Positions 1 to 4,767 of a stretch of DNA of 5,513 bases are shown one piece after another (the stretch's first letter is position 1; each line of letters starts with the position of its first letter). The notes beneath the pieces were generated by a model, which was given only the letters and a program-made list of their open reading frames with translations, had not been told where the DNA came from and made no database searches. Both the position numbers and the translations under genes were made by a program. The stretch comes from Nitrososphaerota archaeon (GTDB taxonomy: Archaea > Thermoproteota > Nitrososphaeria > Nitrososphaerales > UBA183): the NCBI GenBank assembly GCA_029784825.1, contig JAFMAU010000101.1, forward strand, positions 1 through 5,513, in the 5' to 3' direction.

Positions 1-769
1 CGTACTGCATGTCGTAGTGCAGCACGCTCATGACCGCCGAACCCCTGGGGTAGTAGTGCCTGATGAGTGCCCTGTACGCCTCGACTATCACCTCGTCCGT
101 GAAGTCCCCCGGCTTCTTCCTCCCCAGCACAGGGTTGATGAACAGCCCGTCGGCCCCGAGCAGCGCCATCTTCTGGACGTACTCGTGCCCAATGTGGGGG
201 GCGTTCCTGGTTTGAAACCCTATCACGTCCTTCCACCCCTTCTCCCCGAAGAGGACCCTGGTCTCTTTCGGGTAGAGCGTGACGCCGTCGAATGGGGTCG
301 GCCTCAGCACCGCGGCCGTCAGCTTGCCCGCCGCCGCCGTCTCAGGCGCGGCCATGGCCCTCGCCACCCCTGGGTGCGCCGGGTCCTCGGTCCCGAACAC
401 CTTCTTTGCGTACTCCCTCGGGACCCTGAACGTCCCCTCCACCTCCAGCTCCCCGACCGGCCCGTCAGGTCCGACCAGGGTGACCGGCCCCTTGCGCGGG
501 ACCGTCCCCTCTTCCACCCGCAGCAGCACCGGGATGGTCCAGGGCGTGTCGTCCGCCAGGCGCTTGCCGTCAAGGACGCTCTCGCAGTCCTCCTTGTCCA
601 TGAACCCGGTGAGGGGGCTGAGCACTCCCGTGGCCAAGTTCAGGACCGTGGCTGCTGTGTCCGCCGTCACCCGGACCGAGGGGTTCTCGCCCAGGCCCCT
701 GGTCGCTTCAGGGTCAGGCTTGAGCAGCTCCGCCTGGGTGAGCCTGCCTCCGTGGGGTCTGGACGCCAA
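1..769 (-). CDS. sat: Sulfate adenylyltransferase (ATP sulfurylase), C-terminus cut by window edge
   Basis: ATP sulfurylase joins sulfate and ATP to give adenosine 5'-phosphosulfate and pyrophosphate, the first step of cytoplasmic sulfate activation. 256 codons are present without a stop; single-domain Sat proteins are usually about 380-400 residues, so roughly the last third lies beyond the left edge. The N-terminal PUA-like part holds LSPLTGFM (about residues 50-57). The catalytic part has the family signature QTRNAPHIGHE at residues 186-196, with the nucleotide-binding H192-x-G-H195 pair and R188, followed by GRKKPGD at 216-222. I start it at TTG (767-769) because a GGGGAG ribosome site lies 6 bases upstream and no better start precedes the conserved region. 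It follows the ribbon-helix-helix gene by 11 bases, so the two are probably co-transcribed. Whether it serves assimilation or another sulfur pathway cannot be told, because its downstream neighbours are outside the window. The family call is very secure. Confidence 0.96.
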   Translation of the reverse strand, partial: MASRPHGGRLTQAELLKPDPEATRGLGENPSVRVTADTAATVLNLATGVLSPLTGFMDKEDCESVLDGKRLADDTPWTIPVLLRVEEGTVPRKGPVTLVGPDGPVGELEVEGTFRVPREYAKKVFGTEDPAHPGVARAMAAPETAAAGKLTAAVLRPTPFDGVTLYPKETRVLFGEKGWKDVIGFQTRNAPHIGHEYVQKMALLGADGLFINPVLGRKKPGDFTDEVIVEAYRALIRHYYPRGSAVMSVLHYDMQY

Positions 770-775
770 GCCGCT

Positions 776-781
776 CTCCCC
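776..781 (-). promoter_or_regulatory. Ribosome binding site of sat
   Basis: GGGGAG on the minus strand, 6 bases before the TTG start of sat. Its first base is the last base of the stop codon of the upstream ribbon-helix-helix gene, so ribosomes ending that gene would be placed to start sat. This site decides the TTG start. Confidence 0.6.
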
Positions 782-999
782 TAGATGTAGCCCAGCGCCT
801 TCAGGCGCTCCTTGATCTTCTCGACGTCCTCGCTGGTGAAGGGGTCGGGGGTGCGCTCTGTCTCGTGCATCTCCACGATCTCCCTGAGGACGTAGGTCAC
901 GTAGTCTGAAACCGACTTGAATCCATCCTTCGCGGCTATGAGCTTCTGTATCCGCTCGTGGAGCGCGCGTGGGATGGAGACGGTAGTGTATTTCGCCAC
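781..999 (-). CDS. Small ribbon-helix-helix (CopG/Arc-like) DNA-binding protein
   Basis: 72 residues. The N-terminal KYTTVSIPRALHERI (3-17) has the alternating pattern of the RHH beta strand that enters the DNA major groove, followed by helix A. FKSVSDYVTYVLREIV (27-42) fits the turn and helix B. A charged tail follows, ending in ERLKALGYI, a C-terminal form I associate with other archaeal and bacterial RHH-like proteins. Proteins of this fold work as dimers and bind short inverted repeats. The start is GTG at 997-999, with no Shine-Dalgarno site but an AT-rich TATA-like stretch 22-28 bases upstream, as in a leaderless archaeal transcript. A perfect inverted repeat overlaps that promoter, and sat follows after 11 bases. 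The simplest reading is an autoregulating repressor of the sat operon. An antitoxin role is less likely, because no toxin-sized partner lies beside it. The fold call is firm; the target is inferred. Confidence 0.85.
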   Translation of the reverse strand: MAKYTTVSIPRALHERIQKLIAAKDGFKSVSDYVTYVLREIVEMHETERTPDPFTSEDVEKIKERLKALGYI

Positions 1000-1009
1000 G
1001 GCCCGCAGT

Positions 1010-1027
1010 TTAATTACAGGTAATTAA
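1010..1027. promoter_or_regulatory. Perfect 18-base inverted repeat, probable operator of the RHH-sat operon
   Basis: The arms TTAATTAC and GTAATTAA are exact reverse complements over 8 bases, separated by a 2-base centre. The repeat sits 11-28 bases upstream of the GTG start of the ribbon-helix-helix gene and covers its presumed TATA region, so a bound protein would block the transcription factors. It stands out as AT-rich in GC-rich surroundings. Binding by the adjacent RHH protein is inferred from position; the winged-helix regulator is an alternative ligand. Confidence 0.65.
1021..1027 (-). promoter_or_regulatory. TATA-like box of the RHH-sat operon
   Basis: TTAATTA on the minus strand, centred about 25 bases before the GTG start at 999. 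With no ribosome site between them, transcription probably begins at or very near the start codon. It lies inside the outer arm of the inverted repeat, which may partly explain its sequence. Confidence 0.5.
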
Positions 1028-1042
1028 GCGATTCGAGCCCCT

Positions 1043-1693
1043 CTAGCCGACGGTGGCCAATTCCACCCTGTAGGACTTCGACAGGGCATCCGCGTCCTCG
1101 TCCGGCGGGTTCCTGCTGACGAGCTTGACTTGGAGCTCCGAGTCGTTCTGGATGATGAAGGCCCTGATCACGTCCCCGATCGCCGCCCTGTCGACCACGA
1201 AATATCCGACCCTCCTCCCGCCGCCGTCTTCGAGCAGCAGGTCGAAGCTGTGGGTCGTCCCCGACAGACCCCGGACCGTCGGCTCCGCCTCCGCGTACCC
1301 TTTGGCGGCCATCGCCCTCCTGATCTCGCCGAGCGAGACGGCTCCTGACTTCGCCTTGGGCTTCGACATGAGGTTGGCCACCAGCGCCGAGTCGAACCTG
1401 TCGAGCTCCAGCTCGGCCGCGTCCTCCTCCAGCCGGACGAAGGAGCGGAGCAGCTCCGAGCCCTTGGGGGTGATGCGGTAGACCGACTTGCTCCCCACCT
1501 CTTCAGTGCTGAGCAGCTTGTGCCTCAGAAGGAGCTCGATGTACGCCAGAGTCAGCGGCCAGGTGAGGTTGGCCCTGAACATGACGTTGGTGGGCCTCTC
1601 CGACCCTTCTGACACCACCCTGAGCACGTCCCCCACGATGTCCAGTTTCGACCTCCTCCCGTGGCCGGGGCGCCGCTCGGCCCTGAACGCCAT
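1043..1693 (-). CDS. Archaeal winged-helix regulator with a C-terminal PD-(D/E)XK-like domain
   Basis: 216 residues. Residues 13-90 form a winged-helix DNA-binding domain of a type common in archaea: RRSKLDIVGDVLRVVSEG (13-30), PTNVMFRANLTW (34-45) as the helix before recognition, a recognition region around 46-60, and a wing at SKSVYRITPKGSELLRSF (68-85). A charged linker follows. The C-terminal part (about 135-214) carries VRGLSGTTHSFDLLLED and later IRAFIIQNDSELQVKLVSR, then ALSKSYRVEL. This layout resembles archaeal restriction-endonuclease-like domains of the 'SGxxHxFD' kind, but where an acidic-x-lysine motif would be expected I read YFVVDR, so catalysis looks unlikely. The ATG start at 1691-1693 is supported by GGGGGTG 7 bases upstream. 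The gene is divergent from the secreted-protein gene and 43 bases upstream of the RHH gene on the same strand. The DNA-binding call is good; the C-terminal assignment comes from pattern memory only. Confidence 0.8.
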   Translation of the reverse strand: MAFRAERRPGHGRRSKLDIVGDVLRVVSEGSERPTNVMFRANLTWPLTLAYIELLLRHKLLSTEEVGSKSVYRITPKGSELLRSFVRLEEDAAELELDRFDSALVANLMSKPKAKSGAVSLGEIRRAMAAKGYAEAEPTVRGLSGTTHSFDLLLEDGGGRRVGYFVVDRAAIGDVIRAFIIQNDSELQVKLVSRNPPDEDADALSKSYRVELATVG

Positions 1694-1700
1694 CCTTACG

Positions 1701-1707
1701 CACCCCC
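1701..1707 (-). promoter_or_regulatory. Ribosome binding site of the winged-helix gene
   Basis: GGGGGTG on the minus strand, 7 bases before ATG. It contains the GGTG core that pairs with the archaeal 16S rRNA tail and supports the chosen start. Confidence 0.5.
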
Positions 1708-1757
1708 GAGGGGAGTGGGTCCGTGCATGCCCGGGGCAGGCCGGCGGGGGGCGCTCG

Positions 1758-1763
1758 CTATAA
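1758..1763 (-). promoter_or_regulatory. TATA-like box for the winged-helix gene
   Basis: TTATAG on the minus strand within a GC-rich stretch. Initiation about 25 bases downstream would give a leader of roughly 40 bases, consistent with the Shine-Dalgarno site before the gene. The plus-strand reading CTATAAG could also act as a TATA box for rightward transcription, but a better placed one exists for that gene at 1850. Confidence 0.4.
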
Positions 1764-1798
1764 GCGGGAGGGCGGACCCCACCCTCTCCCAGGGGCGG

Positions 1799-1819
1799 AC
1801 ATGTAATGCCATTACATGT
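1799..1819. promoter_or_regulatory. Perfect inverted repeat in the divergent control region, probable regulator binding site
   Basis: The 9-base arms ACATGTAAT and ATTACATGT are exact reverse complements around a GCC centre. The repeat lies 30 bases upstream of the rightward TATA box and 35 bases upstream of the leftward one, so one bound protein could affect both genes. The position, outside either TATA box, suits an activator or a shared regulator. The winged-helix protein encoded alongside is the obvious candidate ligand, by inference only. Confidence 0.6.
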
Positions 1820-1849
1820 TTGAAATCAATAATCTCGTTTCCGCTGCGG

Positions 1850-1856
1850 TATATTA
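1850..1856 (+). promoter_or_regulatory. TATA box of the secreted-protein gene
   Basis: TATATTA, centred 25 bases before the GTG at 1878. This is the spacing expected for a leaderless archaeal transcript, and it supports that GTG as the start. Confidence 0.6.
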
Positions 1857-1877
1857 GGGGAGGGCGCACCGTAGCCC

Positions 1878-2699
1878 GTGCGACAACCAGCGGGGGGAAG
1901 GAAGGGGCTGCTCGCGACGCTGGCGTTGGTGGCGGTGGTCCTCCTCCTGACCTCGTCCCCTGTCGTCGCGAAGCGGTACAACCCCCACAGGCAGCACCGC
2001 AAGTACGACCCTGAGCTCCTGCAGTCAGTAGTAGGCTTCTGCGACGTGTCCACTTCAGCCGCGACCTGCCAGGGCGGCTACAACTCGACGTCCACCTTCA
2101 CGGGCACCGTCGCCGCCGGCGACGTCGTCACCCTGAGCATGACCTACGAGGACAACGGCGGCGCCTCCCCCGCCCTCGGCTTCTCGGACAGCATGGGGGT
2201 CAACGTCACCGTCGTGGTCCAGTCCTGCGCCCCGACGAACCCGGTGATCTGCAGCGCCGTAGGGTACTTCGTGCCGTCTTCGACCGGGCTCGTAGTAGTC
2301 GCCTTCGAAGTCCAGGGGGGGACCACGGGGTGCATCCACTTCACCGCCCAGGACTGGTTCGCGAACAACTCCGGCAGCCTGCAGCACGCCGGGACCAGCG
2401 GGTACTGCACCGCGTGCACCGGCAACCTCACCCTCGCTCCGGTGACCCTCGGGACCCTACCCAGCGAGGTCATCGCCGTGGGCCAGACCCAGGCCTTCTT
2501 CTCGACGGACCCGACGGGCATCTCCCCGAGCTTACCCTTCTTCTACTCGCACTACTCGGTCTGCGACGGCTCCATTTATGGGGACCTGGTCACGTGGCAG
2601 GCGACGGACGGCAATGCCACCAGCTACGACTTCGCGGCCACCGTCACCGGCGCCGCCCCGGTCGTCTTCGCCGGAGCCGCGGCTGTGCTCTACGTCTAG
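1878..2699 (+). CDS. Secreted or surface protein of unknown function
   Basis: 273 residues. A Sec-type signal peptide is clear: basic MRQPAGGRK, a hydrophobic core at about 10-27, and a likely cut after A31 (VVA). A basic linker (KRYNPHRQHRKY) leads into a Ser/Thr/Gly/Val-rich region with alternating hydrophobic residues, typical of an all-beta fold; the end, FAGAAAVLYV, fits a final strand. The mature part has eight cysteines (55, 64, 117, 125, 152, 177, 180, 229), enough for four disulfides, and five N-glycosylation sequons (N69, N109, N163, N183, N246), as expected outside an archaeal cell. No C-terminal membrane anchor or sorting signal is visible. The start is GTG: a stop codon lies in frame 6 bases upstream and a TATA box sits 25 bases upstream, so the transcript is probably leaderless. 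I recognise no enzyme motif; a lectin-like or adhesin-like role would be a guess. It is divergent from the winged-helix gene, which may control it. Confidence 0.8.
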   Translation: MRQPAGGRKGLLATLALVAVVLLLTSSPVVAKRYNPHRQHRKYDPELLQSVVGFCDVSTSAATCQGGYNSTSTFTGTVAAGDVVTLSMTYEDNGGASPALGFSDSMGVNVTVVVQSCAPTNPVICSAVGYFVPSSTGLVVVAFEVQGGTTGCIHFTAQDWFANNSGSLQHAGTSGYCTACTGNLTLAPVTLGTLPSEVIAVGQTQAFFSTDPTGISPSLPFFYSHYSVCDGSIYGDLVTWQATDGNATSYDFAATVTGAAPVVFAGAAAVLYV

Positions 2700-2747
2700 G
2701 GGCGCGGGGAGGCTCCCATGGCAAATGGAAAATCTGCAAAAACACCC

Positions 2748-2755
2748 ATAAATAT
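2748..2755 (+). promoter_or_regulatory. TATA box of the small basic protein gene
   Basis: ATAAATAT in an AT-rich island (about 2720-2760) between two GC-rich genes. Its centre is 28 bases before the TTG at 2780, giving a leaderless or nearly leaderless transcript. It is also the main argument for that upstream start. Confidence 0.55.
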
Positions 2756-2779
2756 CATGCAAGTGACCGTGTTGACAGG

Positions 2780-3229
2780 TTGTCCGTAGGAAATCTTCTC
2801 CGGCGGTTTACCCCGCCCGAGCCAGGCAAAATCACCAGGGCGCGCTCGCGCACCCACATCGACACCCCACTAGCGGCAGAAACATACGCCGCGAAAAAGC
2901 TGAGGCAAGTCCTCACGAAGGAGATACAGACTTCAAGGAGATCAGGTGCCTGGTTCAGGATAGGCCGCATGGAGAGAGGGTTCCTCGGGCTCGCACTTCG
3001 ACTCAGGGTCCGCCTCGACAGCCCCGCACTGCTCAGGGCCCTGGTCGGCGTCCTCAAGAAACTGAAGGAGGCCGGAGACGGCGCCTACGCCAGGCTCGCC
3101 CACGGGGCGAAGGTCGCCTGGGCCTTCTCCGCCGCCGCGGTCGCCTGGGGGAACCAAGGGGCGAAGGCCTGGAGGAACGACCTGGAGTACGCCAGGTTCC
3201 TCGGGGACCTCGGGAGGGCCCGGAAGTGA
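2780..3229 (+). CDS. Small, highly basic helical protein of unknown function
   Basis: 149 residues if started at TTG 2780. An internal ATG at 2969 would give an 86-residue form. I favour TTG because the TATA box at 2748 fits it and because AAKKLRQVLTKEIQTSRRSG (38-57) runs naturally into the rest; no GTG or ATG lies between. The first 35 or so residues have weaker codon bias than the remainder. The sequence is rich in Arg and Lys and mostly helical. The C-terminal part (about 64-149) is the more convincing: ALLRALVGVLKKLKEAGDG (83-101), then KVAWAFSAAAVAWGN (111-125) and AKAWRNDLEYARFLGDLG (128-145), with the pattern of a conserved archaeal family. No signal peptide, clear membrane helix or catalytic motif is seen. 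Basic charge and helices would suit nucleic acid or membrane-surface binding, but this is not shown. Function is not recognised; gene reality is likely, start uncertain. Confidence 0.6.
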   Translation: MSVGNLLRRFTPPEPGKITRARSRTHIDTPLAAETYAAKKLRQVLTKEIQTSRRSGAWFRIGRMERGFLGLALRLRVRLDSPALLRALVGVLKKLKEAGDGAYARLAHGAKVAWAFSAAAVAWGNQGAKAWRNDLEYARFLGDLGRARK

Positions 3230-3302
3230 CAGAGGTAGGGGAAAACGGTGCCGTCGGACTGTCGGGCGATCGCCGAAGAAGTGCACCCTGGAGTGGAAGA
3301 GT

Positions 3303-3308
3303 TATAAG
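3303..3308 (+). promoter_or_regulatory. TATA box of the membrane protein/protease/glycosyltransferase operon
   Basis: TATAAG preceded by purine-rich GGAAGAG, which could act as the BRE. Initiation would fall near 3329-3331, close to the start of the first gene, and no other promoter is evident before the two downstream genes. Confidence 0.6.
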
Positions 3309-3337
3309 GCGACGTGTTTTCTACCACGGTGAGCAGA

Positions 3338-3757
3338 ATGGAACGTAACTTTAAGATTCTACTGACGGTGGTTTTCGGCGGACTCAGCGTCTCGCTCCTG
3401 CCGGTCGCCATAGCGCCCCTCGGTCTGTCTTCGGTGCTGGGCCTCGGCATGATGTCCGCGCTGCTCCTAGGGTCGAGCAACCTCGGCTCGTCGGTGCTCG
3501 GCGCTACCGTCCTGCAGTCGCAGGGGTTCGCGACGTCGATAGCCCTCTCCTACTCGGACGCTCTCACACTCGGCCAGGTCCTCGTCAGCCTCTCCGCAAT
3601 CGGAGTCTTGGTCTTCACCGAGCTGTCTGACCCTGCCTACGGACACGTGAGGCCGGTCATCGCAGAGTTCAGGAACGGGTGGAAGCCCGTTGCCCTGATC
3701 ATGGTAGTCCTCTTCTCGGCCATCGTGGCCGTGAGGATACTCGCCATAATCCACTAG
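3338..3757 (+). CDS. Four-helix membrane protein of unknown function
   Basis: 139 residues from ATG 3338. Hydrophobic segments at about 6-27, 30-58, 76-95 and 116-136 suggest four membrane helices; the second is rich in Gly and Ser (LGLGMMSALLLGSSNLGSS). The polar loop between helices 3 and 4 (TELSDPAYGHVRPVIAEFRNGWK) carries charges and may be the working face. Three in-frame starts are possible: GTG 3314, GTG 3329 and ATG 3338. ATG is preceded by GGTGAG with 4 bases between, a good ribosome site, whereas GTG 3329 is 24 bases from the TATA centre and would suit a leaderless transcript; the choice changes only three residues. It is first in an apparent operon, 17 bases before the CPBP protease gene. 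No family is recognised. A partner or target of the protease is possible but unproven. Confidence 0.75.
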   Translation: MERNFKILLTVVFGGLSVSLLPVAIAPLGLSSVLGLGMMSALLLGSSNLGSSVLGATVLQSQGFATSIALSYSDALTLGQVLVSLSAIGVLVFTELSDPAYGHVRPVIAEFRNGWKPVALIMVVLFSAIVAVRILAIIH

Positions 3758-3774
3758 ACGGCCACCGAACGCGT

Positions 3775-4767
3775 TTGCTGAAGTCCCCCACCGGGCTCTT
3801 CTCCGGCACCCTGTTCACAGGGTCTGGCATCGCCATCGCATCCCTCGGCGCCTACGCGGTCCTCTCAAGGCTCCTCGGGTTCGACTACGGCCTGTACGTG
3901 GCCTCGGCGATAGTCTTCACAGGCATTTCGGCCGGGTTCATAGTGGGGAGCCCCGACGGGTACAAGGGAGCCCCCGAGGCCGCCGCCCTCGCCCCGCGCC
4001 CCCTGGTCAGCCCGAAGGTCCTCTTCGCCGGGTTGGCTGCCCTGGTCCTCGCCGAGGAGCTCCTCCTTGACAGCGTCTACTCGAGCGCAGGGCTGACCGT
4101 GGCCCTCGTCTCCATGATCACGCTCCCGCTGATCGCCCCCGTGGTCGCCAACGGGAACAGGGCCGCCAGGATATCGGTCGAGGCGATGGCGCTTGTCTTC
4201 GCCACCAGGGTAGTGGTCGCGCCGTTCCCCCTCGGATACTTCAACGTCGCCAGCTACATCCCGGTGGTCTACGCGCTGGTACTAACCGGGACCATCGCCT
4301 ACCTCACCTTCAGGAAGGTCTCTGCGAGGGAGGTCAGGCTGGTCCGGGGGAAGGGGAACTTGGCCCTGGTCCTCGGCGCAGGCGTAGGCATCGGCACCCT
4401 GATGGGGGTGGTGGAGCACTTCATCCTGCATCCAGGCTCGATCCTTGGGACATCCAACCTCTTCGAGAACCTGCTCTACCTCACCGTCGTCATGGTGGTC
4501 TTCGTCGCAGTGACCGAGGAGCTGCTGTTCAGGGGGGTCCTGATGGGGTCCCTGGGGCAGATGATGCCCCCCTGGCAGGCCATCTGCTTCTCCTCCGTGA
4601 TATTCGGGCAGATGCACCTCGGCTGGTTCAGCCCGTTGGAGGTCATCTTCGCCTACTCCGCAGGGGTCGTCTTCGGGTACTTCGCCTACCGCACCGACAG
4701 CCTGCTTGGGCCCATCGTCGCCCACGGGCTGGACAACATCGTGCTGTTCCTCCTGGGGATAGTGTAG
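3775..4767 (+). CDS. CPBP-family intramembrane metalloprotease
   Basis: 330 residues. Polytopic membrane protein whose C-terminal domain (about 196-330) is the CPBP (CAAX protease and bacteriocin-processing, Rce1-like) domain. All motif sets are intact: EELLFR with E248, E249 and R253; F277-GQM-H281; and H317-GLD-N321. These are the metal-binding and catalytic residues of the family, which cleaves substrates within or beside the membrane. The N-terminal part (about 10-180) adds several membrane helices beyond the core domain, so it may hold substrate or a partner. The start is TTG 3775, in frame 17 bases after the previous stop; I see no strong ribosome site, and an earlier in-frame ATG would lie deep inside the previous gene. 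The stop TAG is followed directly by the ATG of the glycosyltransferase gene, so translation is probably coupled. Family members also include non-prenyl-protein proteases and scaffolds; the substrate here is unknown. Confidence 0.9.
   Translation: MLKSPTGLFSGTLFTGSGIAIASLGAYAVLSRLLGFDYGLYVASAIVFTGISAGFIVGSPDGYKGAPEAAALAPRPLVSPKVLFAGLAALVLAEELLLDSVYSSAGLTVALVSMITLPLIAPVVANGNRAARISVEAMALVFATRVVVAPFPLGYFNVASYIPVVYALVLTGTIAYLTFRKVSAREVRLVRGKGNLALVLGAGVGIGTLMGVVEHFILHPGSILGTSNLFENLLYLTVVMVVFVAVTEELLFRGVLMGSLGQMMPPWQAICFSSVIFGQMHLGWFSPLEVIFAYSAGVVFGYFAYRTDSLLGPIVAHGLDNIVLFLLGIV

Noticed and set aside
17..784. Long plus-strand open frame opposite sat
   Set aside because: It is Arg/Pro/His-rich and lies wholly antisense to a gene with clear ATP sulfurylase motifs; a by-product of high GC.
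781..999. Toxin-antitoxin module with the RHH protein as antitoxin
   Set aside because: The neighbour is full-type ATP sulfurylase and no small toxin-like gene is adjacent on either side.
2755..3057. Minus-strand 100-codon frame opposite the basic protein
   Set aside because: Ser/Arg-rich, no recognisable pattern, no promoter or ribosome site; the plus frame has a TATA box and a more protein-like sequence.
3265..3274. GGCGATCGCC palindrome before the membrane operon
   Set aside because: Only 10 bases, GC-rich like the surroundings, a single copy, and about 30 bases upstream of the TATA box; expected by chance too easily to call an operator.
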